From positions 1 through 12,294 of the forward strand of contig JAGPGB010000022.1 in NCBI GenBank assembly GCA_018056215.1: 12,294 nt of DNA, given 5' to 3'. Origin of the DNA: Bacteroidales bacterium (GTDB lineage Bacteria > Bacteroidota > Bacteroidia > Bacteroidales > DTU049). The notes beneath the pieces were generated by a model. The model was not told the DNA's origin. It saw only the letters and a list, made by a program, of their open reading frames with translations, and ran no database searches. Position numbers and translations under genes: made by a program. Positions 1-6,365 of the stretch are shown piece after piece. Positions within the stretch are counted from its first letter, which is position 1. Each line of letters begins with the position of its first letter.

Positions 1-17
1 ATCATTATTTACATTTT

Positions 18-31
18 ATGATATATATCAA
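18..31. promoter_or_regulatory. FNR/CRP-like palindrome upstream of the SQR promoter
   Basis: ATGATATATATCAA matches the FNR-type consensus TTGAT-N4-ATCAA at 9 of 10 defined positions, and its core TGATATATATCA (19-30) is a perfect 12-base palindrome. Its centre is about 46 bases upstream of the start site implied by the -7 element, a position where Crp/Fnr activators can act. AT-rich DNA makes such palindromes by chance fairly often, so this is only a candidate operator. Confidence 0.35.
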
Positions 32-33
32 AA

Positions 34-67
34 TTTGTATTTTTAATATCTTTTTGTTATATTTTTG
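34..67 (+). promoter_or_regulatory. Bacteroidota-type promoter of the sulfide oxidation operon
   Basis: The sequence TATTTTTG at 60-67 matches the Bacteroidota -7 consensus TAnnTTTG. A TTTG at 34-37 lies 22 bases upstream, which is within the spacing reported for the -33 element of this phylum. The next start codon is at 92, giving a short leader of about 20 bases that is A-rich (AAAAACAACAAT) and has no Shine-Dalgarno sequence, as is usual for the phylum. The motif match is seen directly; promoter activity is inferred. Confidence 0.55.
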
Positions 68-91
68 TACTAAATAATTAAAAACAACAAT

Positions 92-1327
92 ATGAAAAGG
101 ATTGTAATTTTAGGTGGTGGTACTGCAGGGACTATAATGGCAAATAAATTAAGAGAAGCCCTAGAAAGAAATGAATGGGAGATTACGCTGGTAGATAAAG
201 ACAAAACACATTATTATCAACCTGGTTTTTTATTTATACCTTTTGAGATTTATAAAAAGCAAGATGTTATAAAGCCCAAAATGGATTTCATACCTGCAGG
301 CATTGATATGATATTTTCTGAGATTGATAGGATTGATGCTGAGAATAATCAAGTGATACTGCTAGACGATAAGCACATCAAATATGATATTTTAATTATA
401 GCTACAGGCACAGACATCAGGCCAGAAGAAACCCCAGGACTAAAAGATAAACTATGGTACAACAAAATTTTCGACTTTTATAGTTTAGATGGTGCCTTAG
501 CGTTAAGAGATTTTTTGAGAGGTTGGGATGGAGGCACTATGGTTGTAAATATAGTAGATGTCCCTCATAAATGTCCTGTAGCTCCATTGGAATTTTCTTT
601 TTTAGCTGATGAATTTTTTACTAAAAAAGGTATAAGAAATAAAGTAAATATTAAATATGTTACTCCACAAGCAGGTGCTTTTACTAAACCTCGTGCTAAT
701 AAGATGCTTAGTGGCCTTTTAGAAGAAAAAAATATTGAAATTATCCCAGATTTTTATATTGATAGAGTAGATAATGATAAATCGAGTATTATCGCTTATG
801 ATGGTCGAGAAATTCCCTTTGATTTACTTACTGTAGTGCCATTAAATATGGGTAGTGATGCTATTGGTAGAAGTGGATTAGGAGATGACCTCAATTATAT
901 TCCAACTAATAAGTATACTCTTCAGAGTGAAAAATTTGAAAATATTTTTGTAATTGGAGATGCTGCCAACTTACCTACTTCTAAGGCTGGTGCTGTAGCT
1001 CATTTCTCTTCAGATATTTTATTTGAAAATATTATGAGTTTTATTGAAGGTAGACCCTTACGTGCTAAATTTGATGGACATGCTAATTGCTATATAGAAA
1101 CAGGCTATGGCAAAGGTTCTTTGATAGATTTTAACTATGAGACAGAACCACTTCCAGGTACTTTCCCATTACCAGGTGTAGGACCTTTTGGGCTATTAAA
1201 AAATACAAAAATGAATCATTACGGTAAGATTATGTTTCGTTGGATGTACTGGCACTTGCTATTGCCGGGTAAAGAGTTACCTATAGAACCTTTGATGACA
1301 ATGGCTGGTAAATGTGAAAAATGTTAA
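92..1327 (+). CDS. sqr: Sulfide:quinone oxidoreductase (FAD-dependent, pyridine nucleotide-disulfide family)
   Basis: The 411-residue product should oxidise sulfide to polysulfide or sulfane sulfur at the cytoplasmic membrane and pass the electrons to quinone. The N-terminus carries the Rossmann FAD motif (ILGGGTAG, 6-13). ATG at 104-106 and the late FAD-binding GDAANLPTSKAGA (289-301) are typical. C161 in HKCPVAPLE matches the redox-active cysteine of SQRs, and C333 (NCYIETGYGKG) is the likely partner cysteine. The C-terminal part contains the SQR-type segment HYGKIMFRWMYWHLLLPGK (376-394), probably the amphipathic membrane and quinone region. There is no signal peptide. An unusual KCEKC tail (407-411) adds a terminal CxxC. 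The next gene starts at the stop codon, so this is the first gene of a four-gene operon. The exact SQR type (I-VI) was not assigned; FCSD-like flavoproteins are related, but no cytochrome partner is present. Confidence 0.9.
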   Translation: MKRIVILGGGTAGTIMANKLREALERNEWEITLVDKDKTHYYQPGFLFIPFEIYKKQDVIKPKMDFIPAGIDMIFSEIDRIDAENNQVILLDDKHIKYDILIIATGTDIRPEETPGLKDKLWYNKIFDFYSLDGALALRDFLRGWDGGTMVVNIVDVPHKCPVAPLEFSFLADEFFTKKGIRNKVNIKYVTPQAGAFTKPRANKMLSGLLEEKNIEIIPDFYIDRVDNDKSSIIAYDGREIPFDLLTVVPLNMGSDAIGRSGLGDDLNYIPTNKYTLQSEKFENIFVIGDAANLPTSKAGAVAHFSSDILFENIMSFIEGRPLRAKFDGHANCYIETGYGKGSLIDFNYETEPLPGTFPLPGVGPFGLLKNTKMNHYGKIMFRWMYWHLLLPGKELPIEPLMTMAGKCEKC

Positions 1328-1332
1328 TTATT

Positions 1333-1914
1333 ATGGAAGAAATTGCTATACAAAATCAAATAAATGAGCTTAATGAAAAAGTAGATACTCTACTAGAGTA
1401 TATTATAGCTCAAAATAAAAAAAATCAAGCTATAGATGATTTCATTGATGATGCATATAAGGTTGGCATAGATCTTTTCAAAACTACTGCAGTAGAGTTA
1501 GATAATCATGGTGTAGAAGTTGATATGGATGAAGTTAAAATTCTTATTTTTAAATTGTTAAAAAATATTCAAACTTTTAATACTTTGATAAATATGCTAG
1601 AAAGTATGGTAGATTTAATGAAAGACGCTACACCTATAGCTCGTGAGATGATTATAGATCTTACATATCAATTAGATAAATTAGAAAAAAATGGAACTAT
1701 AGAATCTTTGAAAACTATTACTACTAATCTAACCAATCCAGATTTATTACAATCTTTAGCAAAAATTTCATCTGCTATAACTAATGTGAAACCAGATGAA
1801 AAATTAGATAATATCTCAATGTTCAAATTAATGAAATCATTGAACAATCGAGAGGTTAAAAATAGCTTAAGCTATTTAATAAGAATTTTACAAGAAATTA
1901 ACAAAAAACAATAA
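1333..1914 (+). CDS. DUF1641 family protein, SQR-associated
   Basis: This is a 193-residue, helix-rich soluble protein with no signal peptide. The N-terminus (from QNQINELNEKVDTLLEY) looks like a short coiled coil. The C-terminal stretch LMKSLNNREVKNSLSYLIRI resembles the DUF1641 signature in which a short helical repeat ends in a conserved N/D-P/R-x-V-x-x-x-L pattern. DUF1641 proteins are often found beside SQR or formate dehydrogenase genes, and their biochemical role is unknown. A partner or scaffold role for SQR is an inference from that linkage. An in-frame ATG at 1321 overlaps the sqr stop. I chose the ATG at 1333 because its context (AATTATTATGG) matches the AAAATTATGG and AAATATGG contexts of the next two genes, and the family usually begins near this point. 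It has no cysteines. Confidence 0.75.
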   Translation: MEEIAIQNQINELNEKVDTLLEYIIAQNKKNQAIDDFIDDAYKVGIDLFKTTAVELDNHGVEVDMDEVKILIFKLLKNIQTFNTLINMLESMVDLMKDATPIAREMIIDLTYQLDKLEKNGTIESLKTITTNLTNPDLLQSLAKISSAITNVKPDEKLDNISMFKLMKSLNNREVKNSLSYLIRILQEINKKQ

Positions 1915-1919
1915 AAATT

Positions 1920-2231
1920 ATGGCAACAAAAGTAATAGCAGGCAAAACTGTTAATGTAAATGAAGAAGGCTATCTTTTAGATCCTAAAGAATGGACTATA
2001 GACATAGCACACGAAATAGCAAAAGAAGAAGGCATCACTCTTACACAAAAACACATAGATGTCATTAACTTTATAAGGGATAAAGTACTAAACGGTGAAA
2101 CACTGTCTATGCGTTCTATTAGTAAGTCTGGAATTATTTCTGTAAAAGAGTTATATGAATTATTTCCAGGTACTCCTCTGAAATTAGCATGCAAAATAGC
2201 AGGTGTACAAAAGCCAGCTTCTTGTGTATAA
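1920..2231 (+). CDS. dsrC: DsrC/TusE-family sulfur carrier with both C-terminal cysteines
   Basis: The 103-residue product ends in the flexible DsrC arm, ACKIAGVQKPASCV. The penultimate C102 and C91 are 11 residues apart, the spacing of the two redox cysteines of true DsrC (Cys103/Cys114 in Archaeoglobus). TusE, the tRNA 2-thiolation relay protein, normally keeps only the last one. The family landmarks KHIDVINFIRD (44-54) and KELYELFPGTPLKLA (76-90) are in order, and the length is normal. DsrC carries sulfur as a persulfide or internal trisulfide. Here it would probably accept sulfur produced by the upstream SQR, perhaps through the downstream DsrE-like protein. No dsrAB is visible. It lies 5 bases after the DUF1641 stop. 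Confidence 0.9.
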   Translation: MATKVIAGKTVNVNEEGYLLDPKEWTIDIAHEIAKEEGITLTQKHIDVINFIRDKVLNGETLSMRSISKSGIISVKELYELFPGTPLKLACKIAGVQKPASCV

Positions 2232-2254
2232 TAATTAATAAAATTTAAAAAAAT

Positions 2255-2755
2255 ATGGAAAAAGAAGAATTCCCCTTAAAAAAAGTATGCATTATTTGCT
2301 CTAAAGGTTCATTAGAAAGTGTATATCCAGCTTTAGTTTTAGCTAATGGTGCACTATTAGAAGGTATAGAAGTAAAATTATTTTTTACTTTTTTTGGATT
2401 AGATGCAATTAATAAAAAATTTAACAAAAAAATCCACACTCCTGTAGTTGGTAATCCAGCATTACGTTTACCTGGTAATATCCCATTCCCCACCTTACTT
2501 GGCATTTTACCTGGTATGGAGGACCTCACTACTGCTATGATGAAACATACAATGAATAAATTAGATATTCCTACTGTACCAGAATTTATCGAATATATAA
2601 ATGCTGGTGGCGGCGAAATATATGCTTGCAAACTAGCTATGGATATGTTTGGCGTTAAAAGAGAAGATCTCGTTGACGAAGTAAAAGATGTGTTAACAGT
2701 AGGTGAATTTTATGCTAAATGTGGCGGTCAAGGTACTCAGATTATTTTTATTTAA
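2255..2755 (+). CDS. DsrE/DsrF-like sulfur relay protein (DsrE2 type)
   Basis: This is a 166-residue soluble protein. The N-terminal strand-turn-helix KKVCIICSKGSLESVYPALV (residues 9-28) has two cysteines, C12 and C15, followed by LANGALLEGIEVKLFFTFFG, the pattern of DsrE2-type or 'peroxiredoxin-like' DsrE/F/H proteins. Conserved C125 lies in GEIYACKLAMDMFG, the usual position of the persulfide-carrying cysteine, and C156 is near the C-terminus. DsrE-type proteins move sulfane sulfur between donors and carriers such as TusA and DsrC, which fits its place directly after dsrC. It begins 23 bases after the dsrC stop in an A-rich context and is the last gene before the terminator. The exact partner is inferred; the family assignment is fairly secure. 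Confidence 0.85.
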   Translation: MEKEEFPLKKVCIICSKGSLESVYPALVLANGALLEGIEVKLFFTFFGLDAINKKFNKKIHTPVVGNPALRLPGNIPFPTLLGILPGMEDLTTAMMKHTMNKLDIPTVPEFIEYINAGGGEIYACKLAMDMFGVKREDLVDEVKDVLTVGEFYAKCGGQGTQIIFI

Positions 2756-2781
2756 TTAGTAATTTGATTTATTTTAATAGC

Positions 2782-2819
2782 AAAAGAGAGGTGGTTTTTT
2801 TAATCCATCTCTCTTTTTT
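2782..2819 (+). terminator. Intrinsic terminator of the sulfur operon
   Basis: A 13-base-pair stem (2782-2794 with 2805-2817) includes one G-T wobble, at 2791/2808. It has a 10-base loop and runs directly into a T-rich tract (2814-2824). It starts 27 bases after the DsrE-like stop codon. The reverse strand has only a weak U-tract, so it mainly serves the + strand operon, though it could also limit transcription arriving from ribF. Confidence 0.85.
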
Positions 2820-3007
2820 ATTTTATTAAAATTATTGCATTAGTCGTCTAATCAATAACTAAAATATTACTGATAATGTATCAGTGATAGATATTCCTCA
2901 TAAGAGTTCATTTAGATTTTTAATAAAAATTCCTTAAAAAATCTCTCTTTTCCAACTATCAAAAGCAAGATACAAAAATTTTAGTACATCTTATTAGCTA
3001 GACAATA
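2820..3007. other. Convergent intergenic region with a 23-base near-palindrome
   Basis: No gene is seen between the + strand terminator and the end of ribF. It contains an imperfect inverted repeat at 2866-2888: 10-base arms ATTACTGATA and TATCAGTGAT around ATG, with one G-T wobble. It also has a small ATTAG/CTAAT hairpin at 2839-2852. Neither is followed by a clear T-run on the strand where a terminator would be useful. Confidence 0.5.
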
Positions 3008-3919
3008 TCAATATATTAATTGATTTATTACCTCTAAATGGTCTTCTATTACTACGTTAATGTTTTCTATATTATCATCTAATTTTAATTCTTTCGCAAA
3101 ATAAACCTTAATATTCTCCCCTATATTTATTTTACAATCATTTTGAAAAAATACTTCTACCTGTGGTAAATAGCCAAATTGTCGGTCATAAATGATGATT
3201 AAACATTTGAATTTTTGAGACTGATATTGAAAAGCACCAGCATAGATGCCAGTAGGAGGAATAATTTTCTCTTCTTCATCAGTTTGTACAATTATTTTAG
3301 TTAATTCTTTATCAATTTTTTCTATATTTAAAACTTTACCAAAAAAAGGAAAATGAGATTGTAAATAAGCATTAGCTTTTTGAATTAATCCCTGGCTGAG
3401 TGTCTGTCTGATTCTAGTAGATGAAACCGTCTCTTGATCTATTTCTTGTTGTGGTATTTCCTCTACCATGAAGCCAAAATAATCTTTCATCTCGTATAAA
3501 TATTGATAATCTCCTTGTTTATCATAGCCAAAATGATGATTAAATCCCACTACTATAACTTTAGCATGCAGTTTATTTACTAAAAAATTTCTAACAAATT
3601 GCTCCGCAGAAACTTTAGAAAACTCATAAGTAAAGTGAATTATAAACAAATGGTCTAATTTAGTTTCTTGTAATAAATGAATTTTTTCATTTTGTGTACA
3701 AATCATTTTTAGATTTTTACCTAAAGTATCAGGATATAGCACTTTGCGTGGATGTGGATAGAATGTAATAAGCACGGACTCACCATTAACTTTTTCACTT
3801 AATACTTTTAACCGTTTTAGAATAGCTCTATGTCCAGCATGCACACCATCGAATGTGCCAATAGTTACTACTGGGTTTAGTATTTTATAATCTTCATCAA
3901 AGCTATAATGTATTTCCAT
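3008..3919 (-). CDS. ribF: RibF-family protein: FAD synthetase domain intact, riboflavin kinase domain divergent
   Basis: The 303-residue product has the length of bifunctional RibF. The N-terminal FMN adenylyltransferase domain is well preserved: VTIGTFDGVHAGHR (18-31, HxGH-type nucleotidyl transferase motif), ITFYPHPRKVL (51-61), VGFNHHFGYDKQGD (124-137) and SSTRIR (166-171). The C-terminal kinase domain is not. After FFGKVLNI (192-199) there is no GRxLGFPTAN motif, which normally binds ATP and Mg, and the usual N-x-G-x-R-P-T strand is replaced by CLIIIYDRQFG. IPPTGIYAGAF (220-230) and QVEVFFQ (253-259) still mark the fold. FAD synthesis is therefore likely, while FMN formation by this domain is doubtful. 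The gene follows rex by 32 bases and would supply FAD for flavoproteins such as the SQR. No FMN riboswitch was seen. Confidence 0.85.
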   Translation of the reverse strand: MEIHYSFDEDYKILNPVVTIGTFDGVHAGHRAILKRLKVLSEKVNGESVLITFYPHPRKVLYPDTLGKNLKMICTQNEKIHLLQETKLDHLFIIHFTYEFSKVSAEQFVRNFLVNKLHAKVIVVGFNHHFGYDKQGDYQYLYEMKDYFGFMVEEIPQQEIDQETVSSTRIRQTLSQGLIQKANAYLQSHFPFFGKVLNIEKIDKELTKIIVQTDEEEKIIPPTGIYAGAFQYQSQKFKCLIIIYDRQFGYLPQVEVFFQNDCKINIGENIKVYFAKELKLDDNIENINVVIEDHLEVINQLIY

Positions 3920-3951
3920 TTTTTAAATTAAAATATCAATTATTAACAGTT

Positions 3952-4572
3952 TTATTTATTAAATTGGGTGAAATATGCTACTTTTTCTAAAGATGTTATC
4001 ATGTCATATTCTTCGAGATAAACATTAGAAGGTACTTTGAGAGGTATGGTAGTAAAGTTCAGAATTCCTTTAATGCCAGATTTTATCAATATTTCAGACA
4101 CTTCTATTGCTGCGGTCGTTGGTACAGTTAATACAGCGATATTAATATTTAATTCTTTTATCAAAGAACCAGCATCATTAATAGAATAGCAAGGAATACC
4201 ACAGCACATTTTGTCAATTTTATTCTGATCATTATCAAAGCAAGCAATGATTTTGAGATATCTATTTTTATCTTTTAAATAATTTAGCATAGCCCTACCT
4301 AAATTGCCAATACCTACTAGAGCCACATTCTGCACAGTATTTCCATCAATTATTGAATTAATTTTTTCTATTAATTGATTAACTTCATAGCCACGTCTGA
4401 GAGTTCCATTATACCCTATCAGCATCATATCTCGTCTAACTTGCTCTGGAGTAATATGAATCAAATTAGCTAGCTCATGTGAATAAATGTAACCTTTTTG
4501 GTCGTAATTTAAAGTTATTAAAACCCTTCTATATTTGCTTAAACGTTCTATTGTTTTTTCTGGTAATACCAT
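3952..4572 (-). CDS. rex: Redox-sensing transcriptional repressor Rex
   Basis: The 206-residue product is of normal Rex length. Residues 1-65 form the winged helix-turn-helix, including LANLIHITPEQVRRDMMLIG (35-54) and the wing region with GTLRRGYEV. A Rossmann NAD(H) domain follows, starting with VALVGIGNLGRAMLNY (the GxGxxGxA motif, near 83-98). The acidic CFDND (111-115) ends the second strand. The C-terminal tail KVAYFTQFNK is the swapped helix of the Rex dimer. Rex binds ROD/Rex boxes when NADH/NAD+ is low and releases when NADH rises. A near-consensus Rex box lies at the head of this same strand block (12255-12272), so rex probably controls, and is perhaps co-transcribed with, the hydrogenase-like genes. 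It lies 19 bases downstream of the REC-kinase gene, with no separate promoter seen. Confidence 0.93.
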   Translation of the reverse strand: MVLPEKTIERLSKYRRVLITLNYDQKGYIYSHELANLIHITPEQVRRDMMLIGYNGTLRRGYEVNQLIEKINSIIDGNTVQNVALVGIGNLGRAMLNYLKDKNRYLKIIACFDNDQNKIDKMCCGIPCYSINDAGSLIKELNINIAVLTVPTTAAIEVSEILIKSGIKGILNFTTIPLKVPSNVYLEEYDMITSLEKVAYFTQFNK

Positions 4573-4591
4573 AGAAATTAAATTTTAAATA

Positions 4592-5734
4592 TTAATTAAT
4601 CGCTTGATTAGTGTTAGTATTTTTTGGTAAAATTATAGTAAATTCAGTAAACTCATTTAATTTACTTGCTACATCTATAGTACCATTATACAGCTCTATC
4701 ATCCTTTTAACTATTGACAGCCCCAATCCTGTACCAGAGAGACGTCTAGATTTAGCCTCTACACTTCTATAAAACTCATCAAAAATTTTGGATAAATCAT
4801 CTGGAGCGATGCCAATGCCTGTATCTTTAATTTTTATAATAATGCTACTATCTGTTTCTTCACCTTTAATAATTACTTTACCATTATTTTTGTTATATTT
4901 TATGGCATTATTTATTAAATTATTAAAAAGGATTTCCATTTCATTTTTACTAGCAAAAAAATTTAAAGAAGTTTTAATATCTATATCGAAACTTATAGAT
5001 TTCTGAATAGCTAATGGTCTCTGACTATCTACGCAAAAAATAATTACATCTTTTAAAGATAAAAATTCTTTTTCTCCAATAGTTTTATCAGAATTCAAAT
5101 TTGTGAAATCAAGAAGATCCATAATGAGAGCTCTCATATCATCGAGTTTATTTAGCATTTTATCTATTAAATCCATATAATTATCAATATTAGGGCCTAA
5201 TTGTTTTTCTTTCATCATCATCATATATCCTTCTAAAGTATTAATAGGAGTTTTGAGCTCATGAGACAGAATAGATAAGAATTTAAAGCGGATCTTACGA
5301 GCTTCTCTATCCATATCTTTAAGGATATTATTCAGATATATTTGTTTAGTAGCCGTTTCAATAGCATTTTTTAATTCTCCTGGAGTGAAAGGTTTAGGTA
5401 TAAAATCAAAAGCACCATGTTTAGTGGCCTCTAAAGCAATATCTAATGAAGCAAAAGAAGTGATAATAAGGATTTTGATATTTGGATAATGTTCATTTAT
5501 ATACGGCATAATATCTAGTCCTTGCATACCTGGCAGTTTATTATCTAGCAAGATAATATCTATGGATGTATCTTTTAGAATTTCTAAAGCTTTCTCTGCA
5601 CTATCGGCCTCATGAACATTTATTTCAATGGGCTCATCTAAAAAAGGAAAATCAATATGATAATTAGTCAATGCCCTTTTAATGGCCATTCTTATTCCTT
5701 CCTCATCATCTACTATCAAAACATTATATGTCAT
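4592..5734 (-). CDS. Hybrid signalling protein: receiver domain plus histidine kinase
   Basis: The 380-residue cytosolic protein has a receiver domain at about 1-128: acidic pair D9-D10, phosphoacceptor D64 in ILLDNKLPG, T92/S93, and K114 in PKP. Next come a HisKA dimerisation helix with H158 (SILSHELKTPINTLEGY) and a HATPase domain with the N box at 271-283 (NNLINNAIKYNKN), G1 DTGIGI (304-309) and G2 GTGLGL (334-339). There is no membrane segment and no DNA-binding domain. With the REC domain N-terminal, kinase activity is probably gated by phosphorylation, perhaps from the hydrogenase-like kinase encoded upstream through the single-domain regulator 4 bases away. All phosphotransfer residues are intact. 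Its output partner is unknown. Confidence 0.9.
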   Translation of the reverse strand: MTYNVLIVDDEEGIRMAIKRALTNYHIDFPFLDEPIEINVHEADSAEKALEILKDTSIDIILLDNKLPGMQGLDIMPYINEHYPNIKILIITSFASLDIALEATKHGAFDFIPKPFTPGELKNAIETATKQIYLNNILKDMDREARKIRFKFLSILSHELKTPINTLEGYMMMMKEKQLGPNIDNYMDLIDKMLNKLDDMRALIMDLLDFTNLNSDKTIGEKEFLSLKDVIIFCVDSQRPLAIQKSISFDIDIKTSLNFFASKNEMEILFNNLINNAIKYNKNNGKVIIKGEETDSSIIIKIKDTGIGIAPDDLSKIFDEFYRSVEAKSRRLSGTGLGLSIVKRMIELYNGTIDVASKLNEFTEFTIILPKNTNTNQAIN

Positions 5735-5738
5735 AATA

Positions 5739-6134
5739 CTATTTTTTTATGGTTATTAACTGCTCAATAATTTTATTCAGCACATCAGGTCTGATACCTT
5801 TTTCACAATATTTATCTATTGGCAAAAGCTCTGGAGAGTTTTTAAACTCTTGAGAAAAAGAATATCCTGTTTCATTTGTAATAGCTGTTAACAAAATTAT
5901 TGGTATCTCTGGAGAAATTGCTTTAATTTTTCTAGCTAATTGTAAGCCACTATCATCCTCCTCCATCATAAGATCTAAAATTGCTAAATCGAAATGTAAA
6001 TCTTTTAATCTACTCTCTGCAGATCTCTGTGATGGCAAATATATAGTATCATACCCAAATTTATTTAAATAAAACAACATTTGGTCAGCAAAATCTGGAT
6101 CATCATCTACTAATAAAATTTTTATTTTTTCCAT
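5739..6134 (-). CDS. Single-domain response regulator (CheY-like receiver)
   Basis: The 131-residue product is a lone receiver domain: acidic pocket D10-D12 (LLVDDDPD), phosphoacceptor D54 in LAILDLMME, T83 in LLTAIT, and K112 in the DKYCEKGI segment (107-114), where most receivers have KP rather than KG. The segment around 86-110 is longer than in CheY and carries a cysteine, C110. The same elongated form (…DKFLEKP…) is familiar to me from receivers encoded next to [FeFe]-hydrogenase-like kinases, but that comparison is from memory. With no output domain, it would act as a phosphate shuttle or by protein contact. The gene lies between the sensor kinase and the REC-kinase, which suggests it links them. 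Confidence 0.88.
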   Translation of the reverse strand: MEKIKILLVDDDPDFADQMLFYLNKFGYDTIYLPSQRSAESRLKDLHFDLAILDLMMEEDDSGLQLARKIKAISPEIPIILLTAITNETGYSFSQEFKNSPELLPIDKYCEKGIRPDVLNKIIEQLITIKK

Positions 6135-6365
6135 ATATATTTATTATTAAAAAATTAAAAAACAAATTAAAAAATTTGATACTATACAAAATATTATAAT
6201 TTTTTTCATTACATATTTAAACATCGCTCACATTTTTAAATTCATTGAAATAACTTATTATTTTCATTTTCCACATATTTTTTCATTATTACACTACTTA
6301 ATTTCGCCAATCCTCCCATTCTCCAAGTCTTCTCATCACCTCATCTCACAATCACCTATTCTCCA
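6135..6365. other. 231-base gap inside the - strand block, with a G-rich strand-asymmetric patch
   Basis: No gene was found here. The half next to the response regulator (6135-6300) is very AT-rich and may carry an internal promoter, but no exact TAnnTTTG is present on the - strand; the closest is a TAATATTTTG-like run. The half next to the kinase stop (6303-6365) differs sharply: it is 46% GC, and on the - strand it has 27 G and only 2 C. No terminator hairpin was found, so read-through from the kinase gene to the regulator genes is possible. Confidence 0.5.
6303..6365 (-). repeat. Degenerate purine-rich heptad-like repeat
   Basis: Read on the - strand, the 63 bases right after the kinase coding region split into short units that mostly begin TGG or TG and end GA: TGGAGAA, TAGGTGA, TTGTGAGA, TGAGGTGA, TGAGAAGACT, TGGAGAA, TGGGAGGA, TTGGCGAA. 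TGGAGAA occurs twice exactly. I recall similar loose purine-rich intergenic heptads from other Bacteroidota genomes, but cannot check this here. Function is unknown. Confidence 0.4.

Noticed and set aside
54..70. TTGTTATATTTTTGTAC as a possible Rex box before sqr
   Set aside because: Only the left half-site fits; the right half does not resemble TTAACAA. The bases are better explained as the promoter -7 region.
2245..2631. Open frame on the - strand opposite the DsrE-like gene
   Set aside because: It lies antisense to a well-recognised gene, shows no family motif, and its composition reflects the opposite strand.
2839..2852. ATTAG-TCGT-CTAAT hairpin as a terminator
   Set aside because: The stem is only 5 base pairs, AT-rich and without a T-run; this size is expected by chance.
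2971..2996. AAGAT…ATCTT stem as a ribF terminator on the - strand
   Set aside because: It needs a bulge, is AT-rich and has no U-tract after it, so the end of the ribF transcript remains unassigned.
3920..3951. CTGTTAATAATTGATA on the - strand as a second Rex box
   Set aside because: Too many mismatches in the right half-site, and it lies between co-directional genes with no clear -7 element.
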